DNA from: an uncultured Clostridia bacterium
GTDB taxonomy: Bacteria; Bacillota; Clostridia; Oscillospirales; Ruminococcaceae
DNA: 64,000 nt
Reading direction: 5' to 3'
Assembly (NCBI GenBank): GCA_947630555.1
Contig: CANRIA010000003.1
Span: 39,668-103,667 of the forward strand
Shown: piece after piece, positions 7,982-16,398 of the stretch
Numbering within the stretch: position 1 is the first letter of the stretch
Layout: each line of letters starts with the position of its first letter
Translations under genes and position numbers: made by a program
Notes under the pieces: generated by a model
The model's input: only the letters and a program-made list of their open reading frames with translations
Database searches by the model: none
Told to the model about the DNA's origin: nothing

Positions 7982-9648
7982 TATATGCTGCCTGAAAGTT
8001 TCAGCTTGTCTATAAAATCTTGCGCAGGTATGGGTCTTGAATAGTAAAACCCCTGCGCCGAGTCACAGCCGCAGCTGCTTAAAAACATTGCTTGTTCGCA
8101 GGTCTCAACGCCCTCAGCCACAATGCCAAGACCTATGTCACGTGTCATTGAAATAGTGTGCTCGATTATCTTCCTGCCACGGTCGGAATCCATAAATTCC
8201 TCTAAAAAGTGCCTGTCTATCTTCAGCACGTCAAACGGCGTAGATTTTAGCATATTAAGCGAAGAATACCCCGAACCGAAGTCGTCCATAAGCATAGTAA
8301 AACCTGCATCTTTCATCTTTTTTACTATGTCTTCAACGCCGCGCTGATCTACCGTTTCGGTTATCTCAAGTTCCAGCATCGGCTGCGGTATGCCGTATTT
8401 TTCTATAAACTTTTTGATCTCTCCAATAACGTCAAAAGTCTGTATGTACTCGCGCGATATATTCACCGAGATAGGCACAGGCGTGAGCCCTTGGTCTATT
8501 ATCTCGCGGATCTTTTTGCACGCCTGCTCCCATATAAAGCAGTCAAGTTTAAGTATAAAACCGTTTTGCTCGAATACCGGTATGAAATCAGCAGGGGAGA
8601 TCATGCCTTTTTCGGGGTGCTGCCACCGAGCCAGAGCTTCTGCGCCGATTATTTTGCCGCTGCTTATCGAGTATTTCGGCTGCAGGAACATCACAAATTC
8701 ATTGTCTAAAAGAGCCTTGTTCATGTCCTCTTCAATATGCTGTTTCTTTTGCAGGTCGGACTTCATAGAGCTGTCAAAAAACAGTATATTTTCAATAGCG
8801 TTGCCCTTGATAATCTGCCGTGCCAGAGATGCATTGTCGCCGTGCCTGCGCGTGTGCAGACTTCTGTCATCAACTATCGCAACACCAAAATACAGATGAT
8901 ATTCCATGCCGCCAAAACCGCTGAGAAGGCTCTCTATCTTTCTTATAAAAGCCACAAGCTGATCTTTATTATCAAACGGCGTAACTATCATAAAAACATC
9001 GGCAGTAAGCCTGCAAAACGGCTGTTCATCGGTGCACACAAGCGCTAGAGAATCATTGAAAAACTGCAAAAGATCGTCGCACTTTTCAACGCCGTAAGTG
9101 TCGTTCAAAAGCTTGAATCTCTCAACATCAAACTGTATGAAAGCTATATCCTTGTCAGGGTGGGTATCAATAACATTTCTGCACTGCTGAGTGTATATCT
9201 TCGGGTTCTTGTCGGAGGAAAAATTGCGCAGCACTTCTCTGTAAAAATACTCTTTCTGCACATAAGGACGCAGGTTGTAATGAATGTCGGTGATCCTGCC
9301 GTTTTCGTCGCGCCGATAAAACGCGTGCAGATGGCACATTTCATAGCCGCCGTCAGCGGTCAGTTTTACCGCAATCTCGGTGCTGATGTTGTTATCATCG
9401 CTGCCGTTTATAATGCCCTCGTCAATGCGCTCGCAGAACACATCAAAAACGCTTAAAGACTCAGGCTCTAAAATATCAAGCTCGTGCATCATTTGGCAAA
9501 AGTCGTCAATGCCTTTTGTATCAAAGCCCTTTGTAAGGCAGTAAAGCTTGTTTTCTTTTACATTCTGATAAAAGTGCAGAGTGCAGTCGTCGCTCTCAAC
9601 GATCTTTACCATATTTTCACTGTATTTTTCGGGCAGCATATTCAGCAC
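7981..9648 (-). CDS. c-di-GMP phosphodiesterase-type protein: degenerate GGDEF plus EAL
   Basis: A 555-residue cytosolic protein. Residues about 165-285 form a GGDEF-like domain whose signature is replaced by LTADVF, so cyclase activity is unlikely. The EAL domain (about 300-550) keeps GAEALARW, the ELEITE glutamates, DDFGSGYSSL and VAEGVET, so c-di-GMP hydrolysis is probable. The N-terminal ~150 residues look like a PAS-type sensory region and carry no membrane segment. Single gene, closed by its own terminator. The degenerate GGDEF may serve as a GTP-sensing regulatory domain, as seen in some family members. Confidence 0.88.
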   Translation of the reverse strand: MLNMLPEKYSENMVKIVESDDCTLHFYQNVKENKLYCLTKGFDTKGIDDFCQMMHELDILEPESLSVFDVFCERIDEGIINGSDDNNISTEIAVKLTADGGYEMCHLHAFYRRDENGRITDIHYNLRPYVQKEYFYREVLRNFSSDKNPKIYTQQCRNVIDTHPDKDIAFIQFDVERFKLLNDTYGVEKCDDLLQFFNDSLALVCTDEQPFCRLTADVFMIVTPFDNKDQLVAFIRKIESLLSGFGGMEYHLYFGVAIVDDRSLHTRRHGDNASLARQIIKGNAIENILFFDSSMKSDLQKKQHIEEDMNKALLDNEFVMFLQPKYSISSGKIIGAEALARWQHPEKGMISPADFIPVFEQNGFILKLDCFIWEQACKKIREIIDQGLTPVPISVNISREYIQTFDVIGEIKKFIEKYGIPQPMLELEITETVDQRGVEDIVKKMKDAGFTMLMDDFGSGYSSLNMLKSTPFDVLKIDRHFLEEFMDSDRGRKIIEHTISMTRDIGLGIVAEGVETCEQAMFLSSCGCDSAQGFYYSRPIPAQDFIDKLKLSGSI

Positions 9649-9752
9649 CTCTTTTCCGCTTTAAAACATATTATACTCATATTATAACACATATTTTCCC
9701 TTTTAACAAGTAAAAAAACTTTGAGACTTTTGTGCAATTTGCATAAATCATC

Positions 9753-9781
9753 TTGACAGCCGCGACAGTTCGGTATATAAT
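9753..9781 (+). promoter_or_regulatory. Sigma-A promoter of the TauE/SafE gene
   Basis: TTGACA (9753-9758), 17-base spacer, TATAAT (9776-9781); the start codon is about 28 bases downstream, preceded by GAGGTG. Confidence 0.8.
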
Positions 9782-9809
9782 TCATTTATAGATGTTTTGA
9801 GGTGAAAAA

Positions 9810-10589
9810 ATGCTGCTGAAAATACTGGTTTGCTTTCTTGCAGGAATAGGTGCAGGGCTTGGCACGGGCTTTGCAGGCATGAGCGCGGCTGCGGTGATAA
9901 GTCCCATGCTGATAACGTTTCTCGATATGCCTGCTTATCAGGCGGTTGGCATTGCCCTTGCCAGCGATGTTCTTGCAAGCGCCGTAAGTGCATATACATA
10001 CGGCAAAAACAAAAATCTTGATATAAAAAACGGCATAATTATGATGCTGACTGTGCTGGTGTTCACACTGCTGGGCAGCTATGCCGCAAGCAAAGTGCCA
10101 AATGCAACAATGGGCAGTTTTTCGGTGTTTATGACGCTGCTTCTTGGCATTAAATTTATAGTAAGACCCGTCATGACGACCAAAGAAGCGATGATGTCTG
10201 CTGATGCAAAAAAGCGTGCAGTGCAGTCGGTGGCGTGCGGCGCGGTGATAGGCTCTATCTGCGGTTTTATAGGCGCAGGCGGCGGAATGATGATGCTGCT
10301 TATACTGACAAGCGTTCTGGGCTATGAGCTGAAAACGGCGGTCGGCACAAGCGTTTTTATAATGACATTCACGGCGTTTACGGGCGCGGCAGGGCACTTT
10401 GTCATAGGCGGAATGCCCGATGTTTTCTGCCTTGCGGTTTGTGTGGCATCAACGCTTTTGTGGGCGAGGGTAGCGGCGCTTTTTGCAAACAAAGCCACAC
10501 CTGCGGCGCTTAACAGGGCAACGGGCGTGGTGCTTACAGTCCTTGGCGGTGCGTTACTTTTGTTCAGACTGCTGCCGAAAATTTTGTGA
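9810..10589 (+). CDS. TauE/SafE (TSUP) family membrane permease
   Basis: A 259-residue integral membrane protein with about eight hydrophobic helices arranged in two related halves. Each half begins with the family's glycine-rich motif: GLGTGFAGMSAAAV near the N-terminus and GFIGAGGGMMMLLIL near residue 155. TSUP proteins export sulfite, sulfonates or related organosulfur anions, but the substrate cannot be predicted. It is transcribed alone from a consensus promoter and ends before a weak hairpin (GATGAA...TTCATC, 10607-10625). The start is ATG 9810 behind a GAGGTG box. Length is normal for the family. Confidence 0.88.
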   Translation: MLLKILVCFLAGIGAGLGTGFAGMSAAAVISPMLITFLDMPAYQAVGIALASDVLASAVSAYTYGKNKNLDIKNGIIMMLTVLVFTLLGSYAASKVPNATMGSFSVFMTLLLGIKFIVRPVMTTKEAMMSADAKKRAVQSVACGAVIGSICGFIGAGGGMMMLLILTSVLGYELKTAVGTSVFIMTFTAFTGAAGHFVIGGMPDVFCLAVCVASTLLWARVAALFANKATPAALNRATGVVLTVLGGALLLFRLLPKIL

Positions 10590-10636
10590 TAGCAAAAAAC
10601 ATACCGATGAAAAATAATTCATCTGTATATTTTATT

Positions 10637-11037
10637 TAAAATTGCGCTTACGCGCAGCGCAGGAGCGCACACATTCACCGCCCCACAGTACGCAAAGGTT
10701 TTAAACCCTGTCAAGAAAGGAAAAGTTTTCGATCGACCCTTTTTCAAAAGGGTCGCAGGGTGTGGGGCAGAGCCCCACAAACACAACGTGCGCTCTGCAA
10801 AAGGTGAATTAAAAAACAGTCCTGTGGACTGTTTTTTAAGAGGAGAGGCTCTGCAAGAGAGAGCCTCTCCTTTGAAAGGTTATCGCTTTCTTTCCGCGTT
10901 CCATTCTGGAACGCCGTACAATGTAAAAAATTCGCAACAATAAAATGCGCAGACATATTTGTATACCCAAAAAGAGAAGATAACTAAAATATAGTTGGTC
11001 TGTTAGCAGCTCCGCAGGGTGCGCGTAAGCGCAAATT
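10637..11037. repeat. Structured intergenic element bounded by 15-bp inverted repeats
   Basis: The 474-base gap between the permease and the lipoprotein gene has no credible gene. It is bounded by a 15-base inverted repeat, TTGCGCTTACGCGCA (10642-10656) and its exact complement at 11020-11034. Inside are several strong hairpins: GACCC...GGGTC (10737-10755), TGTGGGGC-AGA-GCCCCACA around 10760-10780, a perfect 12-bp stem at 10811-10837, GAGAGGCTCT...AGAGCCTCTC (about 10843-10870) and CGTTCC...GGAACG (about 10898-10915). This looks like a MITE or REP-type mobile or RNA-structured repeat. No transposase is encoded. Confidence 0.65.
10811..10837. terminator. Perfect 12-bp terminator-like hairpin inside the repeat element
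   Basis: AAAAAACAGTCC - TGT - GGACTGTTTTTT is a perfect stem with a run of T on either strand, so it could end transcription in both directions between the convergent neighbours. Confidence 0.7.
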
Positions 11038-11063
11038 CAAATCAATGCAAAGTAAGAACTTTT

Positions 11064-11546
11064 TTATTTATCAAACTTTACCTGCACGTCCTGCTTTCCT
11101 GCTGCGTTTTCCAAGCCGTCGGCGTTCTCAATATAGCCTATCTTAGTGTACGAATACGGCGTTGAAAAGCTGTCATAAAAAAGCACTATGCAGTTATCGC
11201 CGTAAAGCATTATCTCGCCTTTTTTGATGCTGCCCACTTTTTCGGCGCTTGTCGGAAAATTAGTGTCCGTATAAATGTACTTTTCATTTCCGTTAAGCTC
11301 GCTCATTGTGAAAGACATAGGCAGCATCGACTCAAATTTCTCAGCCGCCTCGGTATTATAAAAATGCGCCGTGTAGCTTTCGCCGTTTACAGTAACAGTC
11401 ATGGTTTCCTCCTTGTCATTACTTTGCTGCGTTTGCACTGCGGCAGATGAAATTTCCTGCGAAATTTCGCCTGTATCTGCACAGCCTGTTGTCAGCGCAG
11501 ACGAAGCCGCAGCCATTATCAAAAGCGCAATAGCATAAAATTTCAT
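11064..11546 (-). CDS. Lipoprotein with cyclophilin-like domain
   Basis: About 160 residues. The N-terminus has a lipoprotein signal peptide with the lipobox LTTGC, so the mature protein is probably membrane-anchored on the outer face. A short linker rich in Ser and Gln leads to a cyclophilin-like (Cyclophil_like2) domain, recognisable from VNGESYTAHFYNTEAAEKF, MSELNGNEKY, GEIMLYGDNCIVLFYDSF and YSYTKIGYI. The exact role of this small beta-barrel domain is unknown; related proteins occur as lipoproteins in clostridia. The start ATG at 11546 is chosen because an AGGCGGTGAAG box precedes it and the signal peptide begins there; a longer frame exists. It lies 13 bases after the DUF3737 gene, likely an operon. 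Confidence 0.75.
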   Translation of the reverse strand: MKFYAIALLIMAAASSALTTGCADTGEISQEISSAAVQTQQSNDKEETMTVTVNGESYTAHFYNTEAAEKFESMLPMSFTMSELNGNEKYIYTDTNFPTSAEKVGSIKKGEIMLYGDNCIVLFYDSFSTPYSYTKIGYIENADGLENAAGKQDVQVKFDK

Positions 11547-11559
11547 AAACTTCACCGCC

Positions 11560-12417
11560 TTACACAGCGTTTTCATTACCCAGCCGTATCTGAATTTTTG
11601 TTTTGTCCACGTCCACCTTGTCGCGCTCCATAATAAGTTCGTCAATGCCGTCGCAGCGAATTATGCCGCCCGAAGGGTTTTTAACGCTGTCAATAGTTCC
11701 GCATATATCGGCATCAACGGTTGAGTATTCAAAAGCAAGCGTGGTGTTCAGCAGCCTGCAATTTATCATTTTAAGGTTTTCTACAAAGCACAGACCTTGC
11801 AAACTCTCAATAGTGCAGTTTATCAGCGTGAGGTTTTTAGCGTTCCAGCCGAGGTATTCGCCCGAAATGTAGCAGCCCTGTGCGGTAATGTTTTCGCTGT
11901 TCCAAAAAGCATCTTTGCTGATAAGGCGCGAGTTTCGTATATTTATATTTTTTGCGCCGTCAAAACAGTAGTTGCCCACCAGTTCCAGTTCGTCTATCTC
12001 CATGTTTTCGCAGTTCATAGCAAGGTAATCGCCGTTTGCAGAAACCTTTTTCATCTTAACGTTCCTGCAGTCCCACAGTGTTTCGGCAGCGTTTGTAAAC
12101 GAAACATTTTCCAGTGTTATGCCGTCGCACCGCCTGAAACCTTTCGGCGCGATATACATGGTATCTTTAACGGTAATGTTGTTTGTATACCATATGCCTG
12201 CCCGACCCATTTCAAAAAAAGTGCTGCCGCTTACAAAAATGTCATGCGAATACCAGATAGGGTACTTCCATTTAAATGAGCTTTCATATATTTTTATATT
12301 GCTGCTGTGCTTCAGCGGTGACTCGCCGTCGTCAAAAGTGCATTCTCTGAAAATTGTATTCTCAGCCTGAAACATGGCGCGTTCACCTGTGTAAGTGCCG
12401 CCGATGTATTCTTTCAT
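11560..12417 (-). CDS. DUF3737 family protein, beta-helix-like
   Basis: A 285-residue protein of the DUF3737 family. It is built of short imperfect repeats of roughly 20 residues with alternating hydrophobic and Asn/Cys positions (NITVKDTMYI, NVKMKKVSANGDYLAMNC, NLTLINCTIESL), which suggests a right-handed parallel beta-helix as in pentapeptide or pectate-lyase-like proteins. No signal peptide. Biochemical role unknown. Start taken at ATG 12417 because GGAGG lies nine bases upstream; the frame can be extended to 12453 without a binding site. Probably co-transcribed with the lipoprotein gene downstream. Confidence 0.75.
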   Translation of the reverse strand: MKEYIGGTYTGERAMFQAENTIFRECTFDDGESPLKHSSNIKIYESSFKWKYPIWYSHDIFVSGSTFFEMGRAGIWYTNNITVKDTMYIAPKGFRRCDGITLENVSFTNAAETLWDCRNVKMKKVSANGDYLAMNCENMEIDELELVGNYCFDGAKNINIRNSRLISKDAFWNSENITAQGCYISGEYLGWNAKNLTLINCTIESLQGLCFVENLKMINCRLLNTTLAFEYSTVDADICGTIDSVKNPSGGIIRCDGIDELIMERDKVDVDKTKIQIRLGNENAV

Positions 12418-12492
12418 TTTATTCGCCTCCATTATCAGTATAGCACATTTCATTGAAAATTACAAATACTTATTGTGAATAGCGTGCTATGC

Positions 12493-12521
12493 TTGACAGC
12501 TATCGCAGGGAATGTTATACT
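12493..12521 (+). promoter_or_regulatory. Sigma-A promoter of the C-S lyase gene
   Basis: TTGACA (12493-12498), 17-base spacer, TATACT (12516-12521); AGGAGATG ribosome binding site and ATG follow within 22 bases. Confidence 0.75.
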
Positions 12522-12542
12522 TAAAATATAGGAGATGATGTT

Positions 12543-13694
12543 ATGTATGATTTTGATAAAGTGACCGACCGCAGCGGCACATATTCGCTGAAATGGGACA
12601 TAGAAAAAGGCGAACTGCCCATGTGGGTGGCGGATATGGACTTTCAGACCGCGCCCGAGATAACTGATGAGATAGTAAAGCGCGCACAGCACGGCGTTTT
12701 CGGCTACACGGTAATTCCCGATGAATGGTATGATGCATATGCTTCATGGTGGCAAACGCGCCACAATTTTAAGATAAACAAACAGCGGCTTATATTCAGC
12801 ACGGGCATTGTGCCTATAATTTCAAGCTGCGTGAGAAAGCTTACCGCCACCGCCGAAAATGTTGTCATACTCACGCCGGTGTACAACATATTTTTTAACT
12901 GCATCGTCAACAATGGCAGAAATGTTTTGCAGTGCCCTCTGAGGTATGAAAACGGCAGTTACAGCATTGATTTTGCCGCTTTGGAAAAATGCCTTTCAGA
13001 TACTCAGACCACGCTGATGATATTCTGTAATCCTCAAAATCCGACGGGGCGCATATGGAGCAGGGAAGAGCTTGCGAAAGTCGGCGCGCTTGCCCACAAA
13101 CACGGCGTCACTGTTATTGCGGACGAGATACACTGCGACATTACTGACCCCGACTGCGACTATGTGCCGTATGCCTCTGTATCTGAAATTTGTGAGCAAA
13201 ACTGCGTTGTGTGCCTTTCGCCGACCAAGGCTTTTAATATTGCAGGGCTGCAAACTGCTGCTGCGTATGTGCCAAATGAACATCTTTACAACAAGGTAAA
13301 GCGCGCGCTTAACACCGATGAAGTCGCCGAGCCAAACGCATTTGCAGTGCAGGCAGCTGTGGCAGCGTTCAGCAAGGGCGGCAGGTGGCTTGATGAACTG
13401 CGCGGATATATCTTTCAAAACAAACAGCTGGTCTCAAAGTTTCTTGAAAAGGAGCTTAGGCAGACAAAGCTTGTGCAGTCGCAGGCAACATATCTTCTCT
13501 GGCTGGATATTTCAAAAATCAGCGATAATTCTGCCACTTTTGCAGATGAAGTACGCCGCAGAACAGGGCTGTATCTTTCAAACGGCGCGCAGTACGGCAA
13601 GGGCGGCGAAAGCTTTTTGCGAATGAACATTGCCTGCCCGAGGGCATTTGTACAAGACGGTCTTGAAAGGCTGAAAAGGGCGGTTCAAGGTTAG
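12543..13694 (+). CDS. PLP-dependent C-S lyase / aminotransferase, MalY/PatB type
   Basis: A 383-residue fold-type I PLP enzyme. The N-terminus DRSGTYSLKWD and the PMWVADMDF motif are hallmarks of the MalY/PatB cystathionine beta-lyase branch. FCNPQNPTGR binds the cofactor, ADEIHCDI holds the Asp contacting the pyridine nitrogen, and the Schiff-base lysine is in LSPTKAFNIAGLQ (about residue 227). The C-terminal FLRMNIACPR supplies the carboxylate-binding arginine. It most likely cleaves cystathionine or cysteine to release a thiol or H2S, pyruvate and ammonia in the cytosol. Monocistronic with its own promoter. Confidence 0.9.
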   Translation: MYDFDKVTDRSGTYSLKWDIEKGELPMWVADMDFQTAPEITDEIVKRAQHGVFGYTVIPDEWYDAYASWWQTRHNFKINKQRLIFSTGIVPIISSCVRKLTATAENVVILTPVYNIFFNCIVNNGRNVLQCPLRYENGSYSIDFAALEKCLSDTQTTLMIFCNPQNPTGRIWSREELAKVGALAHKHGVTVIADEIHCDITDPDCDYVPYASVSEICEQNCVVCLSPTKAFNIAGLQTAAAYVPNEHLYNKVKRALNTDEVAEPNAFAVQAAVAAFSKGGRWLDELRGYIFQNKQLVSKFLEKELRQTKLVQSQATYLLWLDISKISDNSATFADEVRRRTGLYLSNGAQYGKGGESFLRMNIACPRAFVQDGLERLKRAVQG

Positions 13695-13720
13695 GTTTTA
13701 TACAATTTTATAGAAATTTT

Positions 13721-13765
13721 AATGCACGTATTTTTATTTGTTTTATACAAGAAAATTCGTGCATT
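13721..13765. other. Inverted repeat AATGCACG / CGTGCATT
   Basis: Two 8-base arms (13721-13728 and 13758-13765) flank 29 AT-rich bases, 27 bases after the C-S lyase stop codon. It may act as a weak terminator or a protein-binding site; no strong T-run follows. Confidence 0.4.
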
Positions 13766-13819
13766 ATTGTTTATGCTGCCAAAGATTGTGATAGTGCGGT
13801 GAAAGTTTGGTGAAATGTG

Positions 13820-13848
13820 TTGCAGCGTTTTGTGAAAACCGTTATACT
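13820..13848 (+). promoter_or_regulatory. Probable promoter of the FtsX-like permease gene
   Basis: TTGCAG (13820-13825), 17-base spacer, TATACT (13843-13848), with the ATG 31 bases downstream behind GAGGG. Confidence 0.6.
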
Positions 13849-13878
13849 TTTAAGCAGTAAATTTTTGCGAGGGATATT

Positions 13879-16353
13879 ATGCTTAAAATAGTGTACAAAA
13901 ATTTGGTCGGGCAGTTTAAAAAACAGCGGCTTTTGTCGCTGCTTTTGGTGCTGAACATTGTGGTCTCATGCCTTGTTATATGCTTTTCATATGGGCTTTA
14001 TCAAAACTATAATGTTTTCATATCCAAAGGCGAGCAAGAGCAGATAAACACTCTTGATATTCTTATAAGCGACGAAAACACGCACGTTTTGCAGGGTATA
14101 GGGTTTCCCACCGCAAGCGGTATTACCCCCGAAAAGATCATCGAACTTTTGCATTCTATGCCTGCAAGCTGTGAAGAAGATTTGCAGTATATTCAGTTAG
14201 GTTTTCTTACGCCGTCACCGTTTTTTGCAGGATCTTCGGAGGACGGGAGCGCAGGCTTTTCAGATGATACGATAATGTACTCTGACGAAGCAGAGGCATC
14301 ATATGGCATAGTAGGGTATTCTTGCAGTATAAAAGGCGGTCAGATAGTTGATGCTCAGGGTATGTTTACCGAGCAGGAAATGAGCGGCAAAGAAAAGCTC
14401 GTTTGTGTTACCGATGCTTTGTTTGATACCAAGAAATCTTCAAGCATTACATATTTAAAATATGATTACACTATACAGATGAAAACACTGCCGTCAGATG
14501 CGGATTCTATAATTTTCGGCGGTGAAAAATACACTATAAAGAAAGTCATTGATACCGGCGGCAAGAGCCATATGTTATATATTCCGCTGACCGCCGCCCC
14601 GAAAGGCTCTGAAATTCTTTTAGACAGCACAGGCGAGCATGAATACCGTTGTTTTACTTTTCGTTTCAATAACAGCATCACCAAAGAGCAGTATAACGAT
14701 ATAGCCGCTGCCGTCAGAAGCGTTTTTGGCGACCTTGTATATTTGCAGCCCATTGAATTTACAGCCGCGACCGAGATATATTTCTACAAAACGATAATGC
14801 TCATATCGGTGATAATAGCCGTGCTGGCAGCAATAAATATGGCAATACTTTATCGCTACATACTTGAAAAACGCTCTGCGCAGCTGGCGATATTCAGAAT
14901 ATGCGGCTGCTCAAAAGGCAAGGCGATAGCTTCTTACCTGCTGGAATGCCTTATTATAAATGCGCCGTTATTTGCACTTACGCAGCTTTTATATCACAAA
15001 CTTATAATGCCACATCTTTCGGGGCTTTTCACGAACATGGCAGGCGCTTACAGCTTTAAACTTTACGCCGCAGTTTTTGGTATATACATAGCCGCCTCAA
15101 CGCTTGTTATGCTTATAATGATAATACACACGGTAAATTCACACAGCCTTGTGGATATGAAAAAGTCTGCAAAGTCTGCAAACAAATTTGGCATAATGAG
15201 GGTGTTTGAAGTAGTTCAGCTTGCGGCGGTAATAACGATGCTGACTTTGATAGTATCAGCGGTAATTTCAAGGTATGCGATGTTTGAGCCTTTTGAAAAA
15301 TACATTGACAGAAAAGGCTATATGATAATTTTCAGCGATATGGCAACATATCCCGAAGAACTTACAGAAATAACGGGCGGAACCACATGTATCACAAATC
15401 AGTTCAGCACTACATATGACGGTGATACGGCTCTTGACGGCATATCATATTCAGATGAATTTATAGAGGCTTACTCACCGCGGATAAAAGAGGGGATATG
15501 GCTTGACGACACCGACGAAACATACGAAAAAGACGGCTATATTCCTGCGGTGGTGACTTCGTGCGGCGGAAGATACTCAGTCGGTGACGTTTTTGAGAGC
15601 GATATAATAATGAGCTTTGATAAAAACGGCGCGCCCGACAAGGTGGTTACTGCTAAATACAAAATAATCGGCGTTACCGAGGATAATGCTTTAATTGCTT
15701 CTTACATTGTGAATAACTATGTTCCGCACTCTTACAATGATATATACGCCGTGTTTAACGATGAGTACGAAACCGGTGACCTTTTGCTTACGAGAATTTC
15801 AGACACTTACGCCTGCTATGGGCATGACGGTGCGCTTTATGGTGCGCAGTTTGTGTTCTGCGATGACCTGACCGATGAAGAATATGCAAAACTTGGCGAA
15901 AAACTAAGCCGCGCAAAGGGCAGCTATGCCCCTCTTTCAGAGGTTTACAGCAACAGTATGCAGTACATTTACGAGCAGATGTACACACTTTTCCCGATAG
16001 CGGTCTGCATTTTCATACTGACGATAATTTCAACGGTATCGATCAGCGCAATATACACCAAACGCCAGCTGCGAAACTATGCTATATTCTACATCTGCGG
16101 TGCAAGGTGGCGAACCTGTGCACTTCGCAGTCTGAAAAACTCTGCAATTACCTGCGGCATAGCAAGCATACTGGCGGCGGTGGTGCTGATAATAGGCAAG
16201 CTAACACTGCTGAAAGAAACAGTAATATCTTTCGGTATATGGCATTTGGCTGTATGCGCAGGAGTGATAATTCTTTATCTCGCGCTTTCAATGATAATGC
16301 CGCTGGCTGTAATAGGATCAAACTCGCCCAAAGAGGTACTGAAAGAAGAATAA
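13879..16353 (+). CDS. FtsX/MacB-type ABC transporter permease, 824 aa
   Basis: The layout is one N-terminal membrane helix (about residues 18-42), a large extracytoplasmic domain (about 45-295), three helices (about 300-420), a second extracytoplasmic domain (about 445-690) and a final helix cluster (about 695-820). This is the duplicated FtsX permease plan, with FtsX-like stretches after the helices (LAIFRICGCSKGKAIASYL and NYAIFYICGARWRT). Such permeases work with an ATP-binding subunit in lipoprotein or peptide export or in bacitracin-type sensing. No ATPase gene lies next to it on either side, which is unusual. A bidirectional terminator follows. Confidence 0.8.
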   Translation: MLKIVYKNLVGQFKKQRLLSLLLVLNIVVSCLVICFSYGLYQNYNVFISKGEQEQINTLDILISDENTHVLQGIGFPTASGITPEKIIELLHSMPASCEEDLQYIQLGFLTPSPFFAGSSEDGSAGFSDDTIMYSDEAEASYGIVGYSCSIKGGQIVDAQGMFTEQEMSGKEKLVCVTDALFDTKKSSSITYLKYDYTIQMKTLPSDADSIIFGGEKYTIKKVIDTGGKSHMLYIPLTAAPKGSEILLDSTGEHEYRCFTFRFNNSITKEQYNDIAAAVRSVFGDLVYLQPIEFTAATEIYFYKTIMLISVIIAVLAAINMAILYRYILEKRSAQLAIFRICGCSKGKAIASYLLECLIINAPLFALTQLLYHKLIMPHLSGLFTNMAGAYSFKLYAAVFGIYIAASTLVMLIMIIHTVNSHSLVDMKKSAKSANKFGIMRVFEVVQLAAVITMLTLIVSAVISRYAMFEPFEKYIDRKGYMIIFSDMATYPEELTEITGGTTCITNQFSTTYDGDTALDGISYSDEFIEAYSPRIKEGIWLDDTDETYEKDGYIPAVVTSCGGRYSVGDVFESDIIMSFDKNGAPDKVVTAKYKIIGVTEDNALIASYIVNNYVPHSYNDIYAVFNDEYETGDLLLTRISDTYACYGHDGALYGAQFVFCDDLTDEEYAKLGEKLSRAKGSYAPLSEVYSNSMQYIYEQMYTLFPIAVCIFILTIISTVSISAIYTKRQLRNYAIFYICGARWRTCALRSLKNSAITCGIASILAAVVLIIGKLTLLKETVISFGIWHLAVCAGVIILYLALSMIMPLAVIGSNSPKEVLKEE

Positions 16354-16359
16354 AAAAAT

Positions 16360-16398
16360 ATTGCCGCCTCGCACAAAACGGGGCGGCATTGTGTTTTT
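16360..16398. terminator. Bidirectional terminator between permease and sensor kinase
   Basis: TGCCGCC (16362-16368) pairs with GGGCGGCA (16381-16388). A T-run follows on the plus strand (TTGTGTTTTTA) and a stronger one on the minus strand (ATATTTTTTTA). Confidence 0.8.

Noticed and set aside
9810..10397. Minus-strand 203-codon frame opposite the TauE/SafE gene
   Set aside because: It is His/Cys/Ala-rich antisense sequence; the plus-strand permease has a promoter, a ribosome binding site and family motifs.
11546..11645. Longer N-terminus for the cyclophilin-like lipoprotein
   Set aside because: The upstream residues lie inside the DUF3737 gene and would bury the lipoprotein signal; ATG 11546 has the better binding site.
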